From: Erysipelotrichaceae bacterium | GTDB lineage: Bacteria > Bacillota_I > Bacilli_A > Erysipelotrichales > Erysipelotrichaceae | Reading direction: 5' to 3' | Assembly: GCA_017473335.1 (NCBI GenBank) | Contig: JAFULN010000012.1 | Location: 1-35,929, forward strand | DNA: 35,929 bases | Shown here: positions 14,802-23,177 of the stretch, one piece after another | Numbering within the stretch: position 1 is the stretch's first letter | Layout of the letters: each line of letters opens with the position of its first letter | The notes under the pieces: model-generated | The model's input: only the letters and a program-made list of their open reading frames with translations | What the model was told of the DNA's origin: nothing | Database searches by the model: none | Program-made: the position numbers and the translations under genes

Positions 14802-16238
14802 ATGAGTTACTTTACAATCACAAAAGAGAATCGTCCATCCTTAGAAGGGACAAAAGAAACAGAAGTGTGTATTATTGGTGCAGGGATTGCAGGAATGAAC
14901 TTAGCATTTTTACTGCATTTGTCTGGTAAGAAAGTCATCATTTTAGATGCTGAAACGATGGGACATGCCCAAACCATACGAAGTACAGCTAAGATTACTT
15001 GTCTTCCAGGTTTTTTCTATCATGATTTGATTGAACGTGTAGGCATGGAAAAGGCAATGAAAACAGCGCGATATCTGCGTAAAGCATTAAAGAAATATGC
15101 AGAGCTTGTTTATCAGCATCAAATCAACTGTGACTTTCAGCGTTTGCCTTTTCTATTATTAAGTCAACAGACAGATAAAATAGAAAAAGAAGCATTTGCG
15201 CTGCAACGTCTGAATTTTCAGTGCAGTGTACAAAAACAACAAAGTACTTTACTGGGAGAAGCTTCCGTATTAACACTTGAACATCAGGCTCAGTTTCATC
15301 CAGGATTGTGGCTGGAACATATTTCTAGAGGTTTAGAAATCTATGAACATAGTCGTGTTGTACAGGTGGAGGATCATTGTGTCTATACAGCCAAGGGGAA
15401 GGTAAAGGCAAAACATATTGTGTTTTGTGATCATTATCCGTTTATTAACTTTCCTGGAACTTATTTTATGAAAATGACACAAATGCGTTCTTATGTGCTG
15501 ACTTTATCTAATGTGCCTAAAGTGGATACAATGCTGTATCGTGCAGATGAACCTGTAGAAAGTTTGCGTTTTGCAGGAAATATGGCGCTGTACAGTGGCT
15601 TTTCTCATCCTGTTGGAAAAGGTGAGGAAGATGTGCTTGAACAAATGAAGAGAAAGGCAAAGGAACGTTTTCCACAATGTACAATTGAAGAGATTGATTC
15701 AGCACAGGATTGTATGACACTAGATGGACTTCCTTACATAGGCAAGTTTAGTGGCAGTAAACAAAATTGGTATGTTTCTACTGGATTTAATAAATGGGGG
15801 ATGATTTATTCAATGGTGTCCGCAATGATTCTGCATGATCAAATCTGTGGTATACAAAACACAGATGCTGAACCTTTTGATTCACTGCGTTCTATCATGA
15901 ATACGCCGCTTCGTGAATTAAAGTTCTCTTTTCAAGCAGCCTCAGGTTTAATGAAAGAGTTTTTAACGCTTCCAGAGTTGAAAATGCAGGATATTCCAAA
16001 AGGTGATGGTGCAATAATTGAGTGGGATGGGATTAGTTTAGGGTGTTATCACGATGAAGATGATACCTATTATTTTGTATCATCACGATGCCCACATCTA
16101 AAATGTCAATTAACGTGGAATGCTGCAGAGAAAAGCTGGGATTGTCCATGTCATGGTTCACGTTATGATCGTTATGGACAACGCATTGAAGGACCTGCAG
16201 AATCACAGACAATTTTGATTCGAAAAGAAAAAAAGTGA
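14802..16238 (+). CDS. FAD-dependent oxidoreductase with C-terminal Rieske domain
   Basis: The 478-residue flavoprotein of the DAO family opens with the dinucleotide-binding IIGAGIAG (G26, G28, G31) and the acidic strand end VIILDAE, and has RSTAKIT after it. It ends in a Rieske [2Fe-2S] domain with ligands C430-P-H432 and C448-P-C-H451. The architecture matches Bacillus YhfW-type proteins, whose substrate is unknown. The Rieske centre is likely to pass electrons to or from the flavin. Strong GGAGG precedes the ATG. It is a single-gene unit, and its stop codon is embedded in the following terminator stem. Confidence 0.88.
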   Translation: MSYFTITKENRPSLEGTKETEVCIIGAGIAGMNLAFLLHLSGKKVIILDAETMGHAQTIRSTAKITCLPGFFYHDLIERVGMEKAMKTARYLRKALKKYAELVYQHQINCDFQRLPFLLLSQQTDKIEKEAFALQRLNFQCSVQKQQSTLLGEASVLTLEHQAQFHPGLWLEHISRGLEIYEHSRVVQVEDHCVYTAKGKVKAKHIVFCDHYPFINFPGTYFMKMTQMRSYVLTLSNVPKVDTMLYRADEPVESLRFAGNMALYSGFSHPVGKGEEDVLEQMKRKAKERFPQCTIEEIDSAQDCMTLDGLPYIGKFSGSKQNWYVSTGFNKWGMIYSMVSAMILHDQICGIQNTDAEPFDSLRSIMNTPLRELKFSFQAASGLMKEFLTLPELKMQDIPKGDGAIIEWDGISLGCYHDEDDTYYFVSSRCPHLKCQLTWNAAEKSWDCPCHGSRYDRYGQRIEGPAESQTILIRKEKK

Positions 16239-16263
16239 TGGATATTTAGTCCATCACTTTTTA
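16229..16263. terminator. Bidirectional terminator between convergent genes
   Basis: AAAAGTGATGGA (16231-16242) pairs with TCCATCACTTTT (16250-16261). It serves the oxidoreductase gene (plus) and the Na/Pi cotransporter gene (minus). Confidence 0.9.
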
Positions 16264-16268
16264 GGAAT

Positions 16269-17912
16269 TTAATTGTTTGTAGAAGCTTCTGCAGCTACCT
16301 GAGTTAATGAGATATGTACACTGCGATATTCTTCCATGATGTTCAGCAAGTGGTCAGAGATACGTTCAATGTCGGTCATCATCTGAGAGAAAGTGATACA
16401 GTCTTTTGCATCGACTTCTTTATTGACAAGACGTTCAATGTGGAACTGACGGTATTCTGCAGTTAGATCATCAATTTTCTGTTCGATATCTTCAATGCGT
16501 TTTGAATCAGAATCAGAATTCATATCACCATGAATCAGAATATTGATTGTTTCAATAATCAAATCTTTCAGTTCATGAACCTGTGCACTCATTACTTTAT
16601 CTAAAGAGCTTTTGCCCAGTTTCTGTGAGTATTCAGCGATATTGAAGGCATGGTCACCAACACGTTCAATGTCTGCGAAACTCTTGTACAGAGCGTTACA
16701 TACATCACTTTCATGCTGATTCATCTGCAGCAGTGATACTTTTGACATGTATTCAGCAACCTTGTGGTTTATACCGTTGATTGTATCTTCACGATGGTCA
16801 ATGTCTTCGAACTTAATATTTTCACCAGTGATTCTTCCAATGGATTGAATCAGGTTATCTTCTGTCATCAGAAGCATTGCGTTTGCTTCTTTACGCAGGT
16901 TTGACATAGCAATGGCAGTATTTGCGAAGTTCTGGTCATCCACAAAGATAAGAGAAATTTCATTTTCATTTTCTTCAGGTAAAACAGGAAGAATTGTTTC
17001 TGCCAGTTTTGCCAGATATGTACCAAATGGAATCAGAAGACATGAAGTAGTAATGTTGAACAATGTATGAGTATTTGCAATCTGTGCGGCTGGATTATCA
17101 GTGATTGCGACCATCCAGTCTACAAATGGAATAAACTGAATGGCAATCATAAAGATGAGTGTACCAATTAAGTTAAAGGACAGGTGAATGATTGTTGTAC
17201 GCTTTGCGGCACGTTTAGCACTCAGTGCAGCTAAAACAGCTGTGATACATGTACCAATGTTCTGACCAAAGATAATATAAATAGATGAACTCAGTCCAAT
17301 TAGACCACTTTTTGCCAGAGTCTGCAGGATACCGACTGATGCAGATGAACTCTGAATCAATGCGGTAAATCCAGCCCCAAACAAGACAGCGATAAATGGA
17401 TTTGAAATTGTCGTCATGAATTGAATGAATGCAGGTTCTTCACGCATCGGATGCATTGCATCAGACATCATGCCCATACCAATAAACAGCACGCCAAGAC
17501 CTGCCAGGATTTCACCAATACTGTTGGCTTTCTTATTTTTAATAAATGTTATTAAAACAACACCAATGATGGCTAACAGAGGTGCCATTTCAGACACATT
17601 CAATGCTACCAATTGACCAGTAATTGTTGTACCGATGTTGGCCCCCATGATGATCCATACAGCTTGCTGCAGAGTCATCAGTCCAGAGTTTACGAAGCCT
17701 ACTACCATAACCGTAGTAGCAGAAGAACTTTGGATGACTGCAGTGATCAATGCCCCGACAAGGACTCCTAAAAATCGATTGCTTGTGAGCTTTTCCAAGA
17801 TGTCTTTCATCTTATCTCCGGCTGCATCTTCCAGACCAACACTCATCATGTTCATACCATATAAGAACAGCGCGAGTCCTCCTAATAGTGATAATAAATG
17901 TTCAGTTGTCAT
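16269..17912 (-). CDS. Na/Pi cotransporter with PhoU-like C-terminal domain
   Basis: The 547-residue protein imports phosphate with sodium. Two inverted Na_Pi_cotrans repeats carry the substrate-site motif QSSSATT (Q61) and QSSSAS (Q187). Each repeat sits in a cluster of membrane helices up to about residue 310. Residues about 340-530 form helical PhoU-like hairpins (ADIERVGDHAFNIAEYSQKL; MMTDIERISDHLLNIMEE). These E/D-R-x-x-D-H motifs bind metal clusters in PhoU. The start at 17912 follows AAAGGAAA. Upstream lie three TTAAC-type hexamers at 11-bp pitch and then a two-component pair, so phosphate or envelope-stress control is plausible. Confidence 0.92.
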   Translation of the reverse strand: MTTEHLLSLLGGLALFLYGMNMMSVGLEDAAGDKMKDILEKLTSNRFLGVLVGALITAVIQSSSATTVMVVGFVNSGLMTLQQAVWIIMGANIGTTITGQLVALNVSEMAPLLAIIGVVLITFIKNKKANSIGEILAGLGVLFIGMGMMSDAMHPMREEPAFIQFMTTISNPFIAVLFGAGFTALIQSSSASVGILQTLAKSGLIGLSSSIYIIFGQNIGTCITAVLAALSAKRAAKRTTIIHLSFNLIGTLIFMIAIQFIPFVDWMVAITDNPAAQIANTHTLFNITTSCLLIPFGTYLAKLAETILPVLPEENENEISLIFVDDQNFANTAIAMSNLRKEANAMLLMTEDNLIQSIGRITGENIKFEDIDHREDTINGINHKVAEYMSKVSLLQMNQHESDVCNALYKSFADIERVGDHAFNIAEYSQKLGKSSLDKVMSAQVHELKDLIIETINILIHGDMNSDSDSKRIEDIEQKIDDLTAEYRQFHIERLVNKEVDAKDCITFSQMMTDIERISDHLLNIMEEYRSVHISLTQVAAEASTNN

Positions 17913-17979
17913 AATTTATTTCCTTTCATTATGCAATATCGTCACAAATATAGTTTAACATTCAGCACGATACATCTTC

Positions 17980-18007
17980 AGTTAAGATTTGGTTAAGCTT
18001 TTGTTAG
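17980..18007 (-). promoter_or_regulatory. Three direct hexamer repeats (PhoP-box-like) upstream of the Na/Pi gene
   Basis: Minus strand CTAACA (18007-18002), TTAACC (17996-17991) and TTAACT (17985-17980) are each separated by exactly 5 nt. This 11-bp pitch and the hexamer match the Bacillus subtilis PhoP-box rule (TTAACA-like hexamers with about 5-nt spacing). More generally, OmpR-type regulators bind direct repeats at one helical turn. Possible -10 elements (TATATT, CATAAT) lie 30-60 bp downstream. Confidence 0.6.
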
Positions 18008-18036
18008 AAAAAAGAATGGCCTCTTGTTAGCCATTC
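18008..18036 (-). terminator. Terminator after the response regulator gene
   Basis: GAATGGC (18036-18030) and GCCATTC (18020-18014) form the stem, followed by TTTTTT on the minus strand. The stop codon lies in the loop. It separates the two-component operon from the hexamer repeats. Confidence 0.8.
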
Positions 18037-18710
18037 ATTCGATATCCAACACCTAGTTCATTCACAATATAACTGCTTTTTCCAGGCTTTTCTCCGAATT
18101 TTCTGCGAATATTTGCCATATTCACCTGAAGCTTCTTGATACTTCCTTCATCTGGATATCCCCATACTTCTTTGATAATTTGTGTATAAGTAAGCACTTT
18201 TCCAGTGTTCTGTGCTAAAAAGACAACGATGTTGTATTCAGTTTGAGTTAAATGTACTTGTACATTACGGACAAATACACATCGACTGTCATAGTCAATG
18301 CTTAAACCATTCAATTCGAATTTTCTTCCAGGAAGATGACCTCTTACACTTCTGAGGGCTGAACGAACACGTGCTAAAAATTCTGCAGCACCAAAAGGTT
18401 TAGTAATATAGTCATTTGCCCCAGCATCCAAGGCATCAACTTTATCTTTTTCTGTACTTCTTGCGGATAAAATAATGACAGGTGTCACTGTATCTTTACG
18501 AAGTTCTTTTAAAAAGTGCAGACCATCTGCATCTGGAAGTCCCAAATCTAATACAATTAAATCAGGTACATATGATGCACTCATCATCAGAGCTTCACTG
18601 CATTTCTTGGCCTGAAAGACCTGATATCCATTGGATTCAAGAAGGGCACTTACCATCCTTGAAATGTTTTCTTCATCTTCAATCACTAAGATTTTATTTC
18701 TGCTGCCCAT
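18027..18710 (-). CDS. OmpR/KdpE-like response regulator
   Basis: The 227-residue protein has a receiver domain with acidic pocket E11/D12, phosphoacceptor D55 (VLDLGLPD), and conserved Thr/Ser and Lys (ILSARS, YITKPF). A winged-helix DNA-binding domain follows (about 130-227: LTQTEYNIVVFLAQN, VWGYPDE, VNMANIRRKFG, GVGYRM). KdpE is the closest family impression. GAGGAGG lies before its ATG, which overlaps the kinase gene by 17 bp, so the pair is co-translated. Likely targets include its own operon and the downstream Na/Pi gene, since AATCTTAAC occurs in both promoter regions. Confidence 0.92.
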   Translation of the reverse strand: MGSRNKILVIEDEENISRMVSALLESNGYQVFQAKKCSEALMMSASYVPDLIVLDLGLPDADGLHFLKELRKDTVTPVIILSARSTEKDKVDALDAGANDYITKPFGAAEFLARVRSALRSVRGHLPGRKFELNGLSIDYDSRCVFVRNVQVHLTQTEYNIVVFLAQNTGKVLTYTQIIKEVWGYPDEGSIKKLQVNMANIRRKFGEKPGKSSYIVNELGVGYRMNG

Positions 18711-19761
18711 CTTGTTCCTCCTCTTTCGCTAATGTAAAGCGAAACAACGCGCCGCCATCTTTCAGATTTTCTGCATGGATTTTTCCATCATGTGCCTTAA
18801 TAATGGTTGCACAGACAGATAAGCCAATGCCAGTGTTATGTTTTTGCGTATCTGCCTTGCCTTCTTCAGGTTCAAAAGTACCTGTAAACAAAGCTTTCAT
18901 TCGTTCTTCTTCTATTCCGCATCCATTGTCTGCAACTTCAAAGATGACTTCATGTTTAGTGCTGTGTACAGATAGAGATAACTGCGTCATTTCTTGTGCA
19001 TGAATCATGGCATTTTCTAGTAAATTGAACAGAACTTGTTCAATCAGAAGTGCATCCATAGGTACAATGATTATTTCTTCTGGAAGTGTCAATTCTACAT
19101 CAAATTCAGGGTAGCGCTTAGAGAATTTTACCATGACTGAGTCAATCAATTCTTCAACGACCATGGGTGTCTTGATGATTTTTACTTTCCCTTCATCAAT
19201 ACGAGTAATAGATAAAAGATTTTCTACCATCTGTACCAGCCACTGTGAATCTTCACAAATACCTTTCAGCATTTCTTCTTTTTGGGTCTGTGTCATTGTA
19301 TTGCCGCTTTCTAACAGTACAGAGCTTGAACCATAAATAGAAGTAAGTGGGGTTCTTAAATCATGAGAGACAGCACGAAGAAGATTGGCTCGCATGCGTT
19401 CTTTTTCACTTTCTGCTTTGATAGATTGCTGGCGCTTGTTTTCAGTTGTGAGTGCACTTGTCATAAGAGCTAGTGTAATCATAATGACTGCAGATAATAA
19501 ATTGGCAGGAATTGTGAAGTTGAGCGCAAAATATGGGAATGTGAAGGCATAGTTTACCATCAGAGTTCCGATAACTGCAGAAGCAATTCCATACCAGTAG
19601 CCATCTGTCATCAGTGAAACTAGAAATACTGAAAACACAAACAGGGTAGTAATATGTTCCTCAATATGTACATATTGAAGAGCTAAACTTAACAAAAATG
19701 TAAGGATAAGAATGAGTGCTGTACGAATGATATTGTTTAATATACTGTTTTTTTTCTTCAT
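18694..19761 (-). CDS. KdpD-like sensor histidine kinase (short form, DUF4118)
   Basis: The 355-residue kinase has a four-helix KdpD-type membrane domain (DUF4118) at about residues 10-105, a short coiled linker, H133 in AVSHDLRTPLTS (dimerisation and phosphoacceptor), then N box (LLENAMIHAQ) and G boxes (DNGCGI, TGIGLSVC). It lacks the large N-terminal KdpD and Usp domains of full KdpD, and no kdpFABC genes are nearby, so the potassium role is doubtful. The ATG at 19761 follows AGGGGG; an in-frame TTG at 19779 would include that site. It forms an operon with the response regulator. Confidence 0.9.
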   Translation of the reverse strand: MKKKNSILNNIIRTALILILTFLLSLALQYVHIEEHITTLFVFSVFLVSLMTDGYWYGIASAVIGTLMVNYAFTFPYFALNFTIPANLLSAVIMITLALMTSALTTENKRQQSIKAESEKERMRANLLRAVSHDLRTPLTSIYGSSSVLLESGNTMTQTQKEEMLKGICEDSQWLVQMVENLLSITRIDEGKVKIIKTPMVVEELIDSVMVKFSKRYPEFDVELTLPEEIIIVPMDALLIEQVLFNLLENAMIHAQEMTQLSLSVHSTKHEVIFEVADNGCGIEEERMKALFTGTFEPEEGKADTQKHNTGIGLSVCATIIKAHDGKIHAENLKDGGALFRFTLAKEEEQDGQQK

Positions 19762-19780
19762 ATGGCCCCCTATTATCAAT

Positions 19781-19809
19781 ATAATATATCAGCGGTTAAG
19801 ATTCAGCAA
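19781..19809 (-). promoter_or_regulatory. Promoter of the two-component operon
   Basis: Minus strand TTGCTG (19809-19804), 17-nt spacer, TATTAT (19786-19781). The spacer contains AATCTTAACC, which shares AATCTTAAC with the hexamer array before the Na/Pi gene, suggesting autoregulation. Confidence 0.55.
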
Positions 19810-19901
19810 ATAACATGAGCTGGAAATCATTGAGAAAGACAAAGAATATCTTTTGATTTCATAGGGATTTTGATAAAGTAAAATCATAAGAAGAGGTGTT
19901 T

Positions 19902-22067
19902 ATGATGTGGGATGCAAAGTGGATCTGCAGTACGTTTGAAAATAAAGATGTAGTACCGGTCTTTTCGAAGTGTTTTCAACTGAGTCAAAACGTAAAAGCT
20001 GCACAGTTGAGTGTAACTGCACTAGGAGTATATGAAGCTGAATTAAATGGTCAGCGTATTGGTGAATTTGTACTGGCACCAGGATGGACTGCCTATGAAT
20101 ATCGTTTGCAGGTACAGCGATATGATGTCACAGAACTGTTGAAGAAGGACAATCAGCTTACCATATTGGTAGGCAAGGGATGGTATCGCAATCCTTTGGC
20201 AGACTGGGTAAGACATGGTCAAAGAAAACTGATGGAAAATCCTGCCGGATGTACAGCGCAGCTGATGATTGAATATGAAGATGGGACTTTTGAATGCATA
20301 GAGACAGATGAGAGCTGGGATGTGAGTGAATCACAGGTGCGTTTTTCTGAGATTTATGATGGTGAAATCGTAGATGCTAGAATCAAGCCTGCTTATTATC
20401 AGAAAGCCGTCGTATTTGATGGACCTACACATACACTGATTGAAACAGAAGGGGAAGAAATCCGTGAAATGGAGACTCTTGTCCCTTGCAGAATCTTTAT
20501 GACGCCCAAACAGGAAACAGTGATTGATTTTGGACAGAATCTTACAGGAATTGTAGAAGTGCGTGTGAATGCACAGGCTGGAGATATTGTGGATTTATCG
20601 TTTGCGGAAGTACTGGACAAAGAAGGAAATTTCTATACTGACAATTATCGTTCAGCCAAAGCACAGTATCATTATATCTGTACATCAGGAACACAGACCT
20701 ATAAGCCTAAACTGACATTCTATGGATTTCGCTATGTCAGAGTGAATGCATTTCCATCACAAATGACGATCAATAAAGAATGTTTTAAAGCGATTGCGTT
20801 GTATTCAAATATGAGACAAACAGGAAGAATCAGCAGTTCAAATGTGATGCTCAATCAGTTGTTTCAAAATGTCTTGTGGGGTCAAAAAGGAAATTTTGTC
20901 GATGTTCCTACAGATTGCCCACAGCGTGATGAGCGATTAGGGTGGACTGGAGATGCACAGGTATTTGTGAAGACAGCGTGTCTGAACTATGATGTAGAGA
21001 AATTTTTTGGAAAATGGCTTCAGGATTTAAAGGCTCAGCAACATGAAGATGGTTATGTGCCTCATGTTGTACCAGATGTACTGCAAAATCCAAACGCAAG
21101 TACAGCTTGGGGTGATGCAGCAGTAATTTGTCCATGGGAAGTGTATCTTGCTTATGGAAATCCAGATATCTTACAGAAGCAGTATGAAAGCATGTGCAAG
21201 TGGATCCATTACATTACAACACATACAACAACCCCATATCTGTGGACAGGTGGAGAACACTATGGGGACTGGCTGGGATTAGATGCACCATCAGGCAGCT
21301 ATAAAGGTTTAAGCCGTGAAGATTTCATTGCCTCAGCCTTTTACGCAAGGTCTGTGGAATTAACCATCAAGGCAGGTCGTGTACTGAACAGAGATGTCTG
21401 TGAGTTAAAAAGACTGTATCACAATATCGTAAAGACATTTCAAGATACCTATTTTGAATATAGAACTCAGACTGAATGTGTATTGGCAGCCCATTTTCAT
21501 CTTGCCAAAGATCCACATAAGGCTGCAGCTCAGCTGAAAGATAAGGTCATTGAGGCTGGTGTACAGCTGGAAACAGGATTTGTGGGTACGCCATATTTAC
21601 TGCATGTGCTCTCTGATTATGGATATGCAGATTTAGCTTATACACTGCTTCTGAAACAGGATTATCCTTCATGGCTGTACCCAATTACCAAGGGTGCAAC
21701 AACAGTTTGGGAACATTGGGATGGAATCCATGAAGATGGTACATTCTGGAGTGCTGATATGAATTCTTTCAATCATTATGCATATGGCTCAGTGTGTGAC
21801 TGGATTTACACGAAAGCTGCAGGTATTCAGGTGTTAGAAGATGCCCCAGGGTATCAGCGTGTTCGTATTGCGCCAATTGTTGATCAGCGTTTAGACTGGC
21901 TTAGTGTACATCTAAAAACACGTTATGGGCTGATTGAATCATCATGGAGAAAACAAGAAAACATGTGGCGCTATGACATTACTGTTCCGGTAGATGCTGA
22001 AATCGTGATTGATGGACAGACACATAGGTTGACTAAAGGCAGCTATTGTTTCTTTTTAAATCAGTAA
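19902..22067 (+). CDS. Alpha-L-rhamnosidase, GH78
   Basis: Hydrolyses terminal alpha-L-rhamnose from glycosides. The 721-residue enzyme has an N-terminal carbohydrate-binding or beta domain (ELNGQRIGEFVLAPGWTAYE), an accessory beta domain (FYGFRYVRV) and an (alpha/alpha)6 barrel. The barrel carries DCPQRDERLGWTGDA (D338-, with E344 matching the family general acid) and TVWEHWDG (E604, the family general base). No signal peptide is present, so it is cytosolic and needs imported rhamnosides. The start is 19902 or 19905, both after AAGAGG; the GTG at 19896 overlaps that site. It heads the rhamnose cluster and precedes the AraC regulator. Confidence 0.92.
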   Translation: MMWDAKWICSTFENKDVVPVFSKCFQLSQNVKAAQLSVTALGVYEAELNGQRIGEFVLAPGWTAYEYRLQVQRYDVTELLKKDNQLTILVGKGWYRNPLADWVRHGQRKLMENPAGCTAQLMIEYEDGTFECIETDESWDVSESQVRFSEIYDGEIVDARIKPAYYQKAVVFDGPTHTLIETEGEEIREMETLVPCRIFMTPKQETVIDFGQNLTGIVEVRVNAQAGDIVDLSFAEVLDKEGNFYTDNYRSAKAQYHYICTSGTQTYKPKLTFYGFRYVRVNAFPSQMTINKECFKAIALYSNMRQTGRISSSNVMLNQLFQNVLWGQKGNFVDVPTDCPQRDERLGWTGDAQVFVKTACLNYDVEKFFGKWLQDLKAQQHEDGYVPHVVPDVLQNPNASTAWGDAAVICPWEVYLAYGNPDILQKQYESMCKWIHYITTHTTTPYLWTGGEHYGDWLGLDAPSGSYKGLSREDFIASAFYARSVELTIKAGRVLNRDVCELKRLYHNIVKTFQDTYFEYRTQTECVLAAHFHLAKDPHKAAAQLKDKVIEAGVQLETGFVGTPYLLHVLSDYGYADLAYTLLLKQDYPSWLYPITKGATTVWEHWDGIHEDGTFWSADMNSFNHYAYGSVCDWIYTKAAGIQVLEDAPGYQRVRIAPIVDQRLDWLSVHLKTRYGLIESSWRKQENMWRYDITVPVDAEIVIDGQTHRLTKGSYCFFLNQ

Positions 22068-22072
22068 ATATA

Positions 22073-22101
22073 TTGTTGCAGGATGTAAAACATGATATAT
22101 T
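22073..22101 (+). promoter_or_regulatory. Promoter of the AraC regulator gene
   Basis: TTGTTG (22073-22078), a 17-nt spacer and TATATT (22096-22101), beginning 5 bp after the GH78 stop codon. The regulator therefore has its own promoter as well as possible read-through. Confidence 0.55.
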
Positions 22102-22132
22102 CATTGCAAGAAAGGTTCTTTTTGGTGATGTA

Positions 22133-23098
22133 ATGAATGAACAGCTGATGAACTCTCTTCGAAAGATTACTGCGGAGGAACAGTCTATTTTAATGGGCAG
22201 GGATACGATTGATCGTACTTTGTATATGGAATCACAGGAAAATCGCATCAATGCTGAAAAGCTGCTGGCAGCAGGAAAAATGATTACATTGAGAACACAT
22301 ACACGTTTTATACATTTTCCTGAACATACACATGATTATGTTGAAGTAGTGTATATGTGTGAAGGAAAGACAACACACATTGTCAGTGGAATAGAGATTC
22401 CACTAAAAAAGGGTGAGTTATTGTTTCTAAGTCAAAGTGTGACTCATGAAATCAAAAAAGCAGAAGAAAATGATGTAGCTGTAAATTTCATCGTTCTTCC
22501 AGAGTTTTTTTCGAAAATCTTAGATGCTATGGGAGAAGAAGAAACTCCATTAAGAAAATTCCTTGTGGATTGTCTGTGTGCTAGGACTTCTGGTCCAGGA
22601 TATCTGCATTTTAAGGTATCAGAACTTGTTCCGGTTCAGAATTTAATTGAAAATCTGTTATATACATTAATGAATGATACACCCAATAAGCGTAAAGTCA
22701 GTCAAATGACTATGACACTTTTATTTCTAGAACTGGTAGGACATATGGATACCCTCTGTGCCCAAAATCAAGATCAGGCTGTGTTAATCGAAGTGCTTTC
22801 TTACATTGAATCTCATTATGCAACAGGTTCATTGAGTGAAATTGCAAGTCTTTTACATTATGATTTATACTGGCTTTCACGTGAAATCAAAAGAAAAACA
22901 GGAAAGACCTATACACAGCTGGTCCAGGAAAAACGCTTAGCTCAGGCTGCCTTTCTTTTAAAGACAACAGATCGCAACGTAGATGAGATTGCCGGGGCTG
23001 TGGGTTATGAAAACATGGGATACTTTCATCGTATTTTTAAAGAGATGTTTCAAATGTCACCAAAGCACTATCGTAGCACGCAAATGCAAATCAGGTAA
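22133..23098 (+). CDS. AraC family regulator, probable rhamnose-cluster activator
   Basis: The 321-residue protein has an N-terminal cupin sensor domain (about 55-150: TRFIHFPEHTHDYVEVVYMC, KKGELLFLS) and a C-terminal double helix-turn-helix (about 225-320: LSEIASLLHYDLYWLSREIKRKTGK; VDEIAGAVGYENMGYFHRIFK). The domain order matches RhaR/RhaS-type activators, and the position between the rhamnosidase and rhaB suggests L-rhamnose or a rhamnoside as effector. An in-frame extension to 22046 crosses the promoter and is unlikely. The ATG at 22133 has only a weak GGTGAT site. Confidence 0.88.
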   Translation: MNEQLMNSLRKITAEEQSILMGRDTIDRTLYMESQENRINAEKLLAAGKMITLRTHTRFIHFPEHTHDYVEVVYMCEGKTTHIVSGIEIPLKKGELLFLSQSVTHEIKKAEENDVAVNFIVLPEFFSKILDAMGEEETPLRKFLVDCLCARTSGPGYLHFKVSELVPVQNLIENLLYTLMNDTPNKRKVSQMTMTLLFLELVGHMDTLCAQNQDQAVLIEVLSYIESHYATGSLSEIASLLHYDLYWLSREIKRKTGKTYTQLVQEKRLAQAAFLLKTTDRNVDEIAGAVGYENMGYFHRIFKEMFQMSPKHYRSTQMQIR

Positions 23099-23177
23099 CT
23101 TTTTCAGATAAATCAGGACCTCCAATTACACTGTATGTCATGATAGACTAAAGACAGTAGAAAAGGAGGTCTTTTGT

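Noticed and set aside
23117-23171. GACCTCC upstream of rhaB pairing with its GGAGGTC ribosome site
   Set aside because: The probable transcription start is downstream of the first segment, and any sequence matching anti-Shine-Dalgarno would pair in this way; likely chance.
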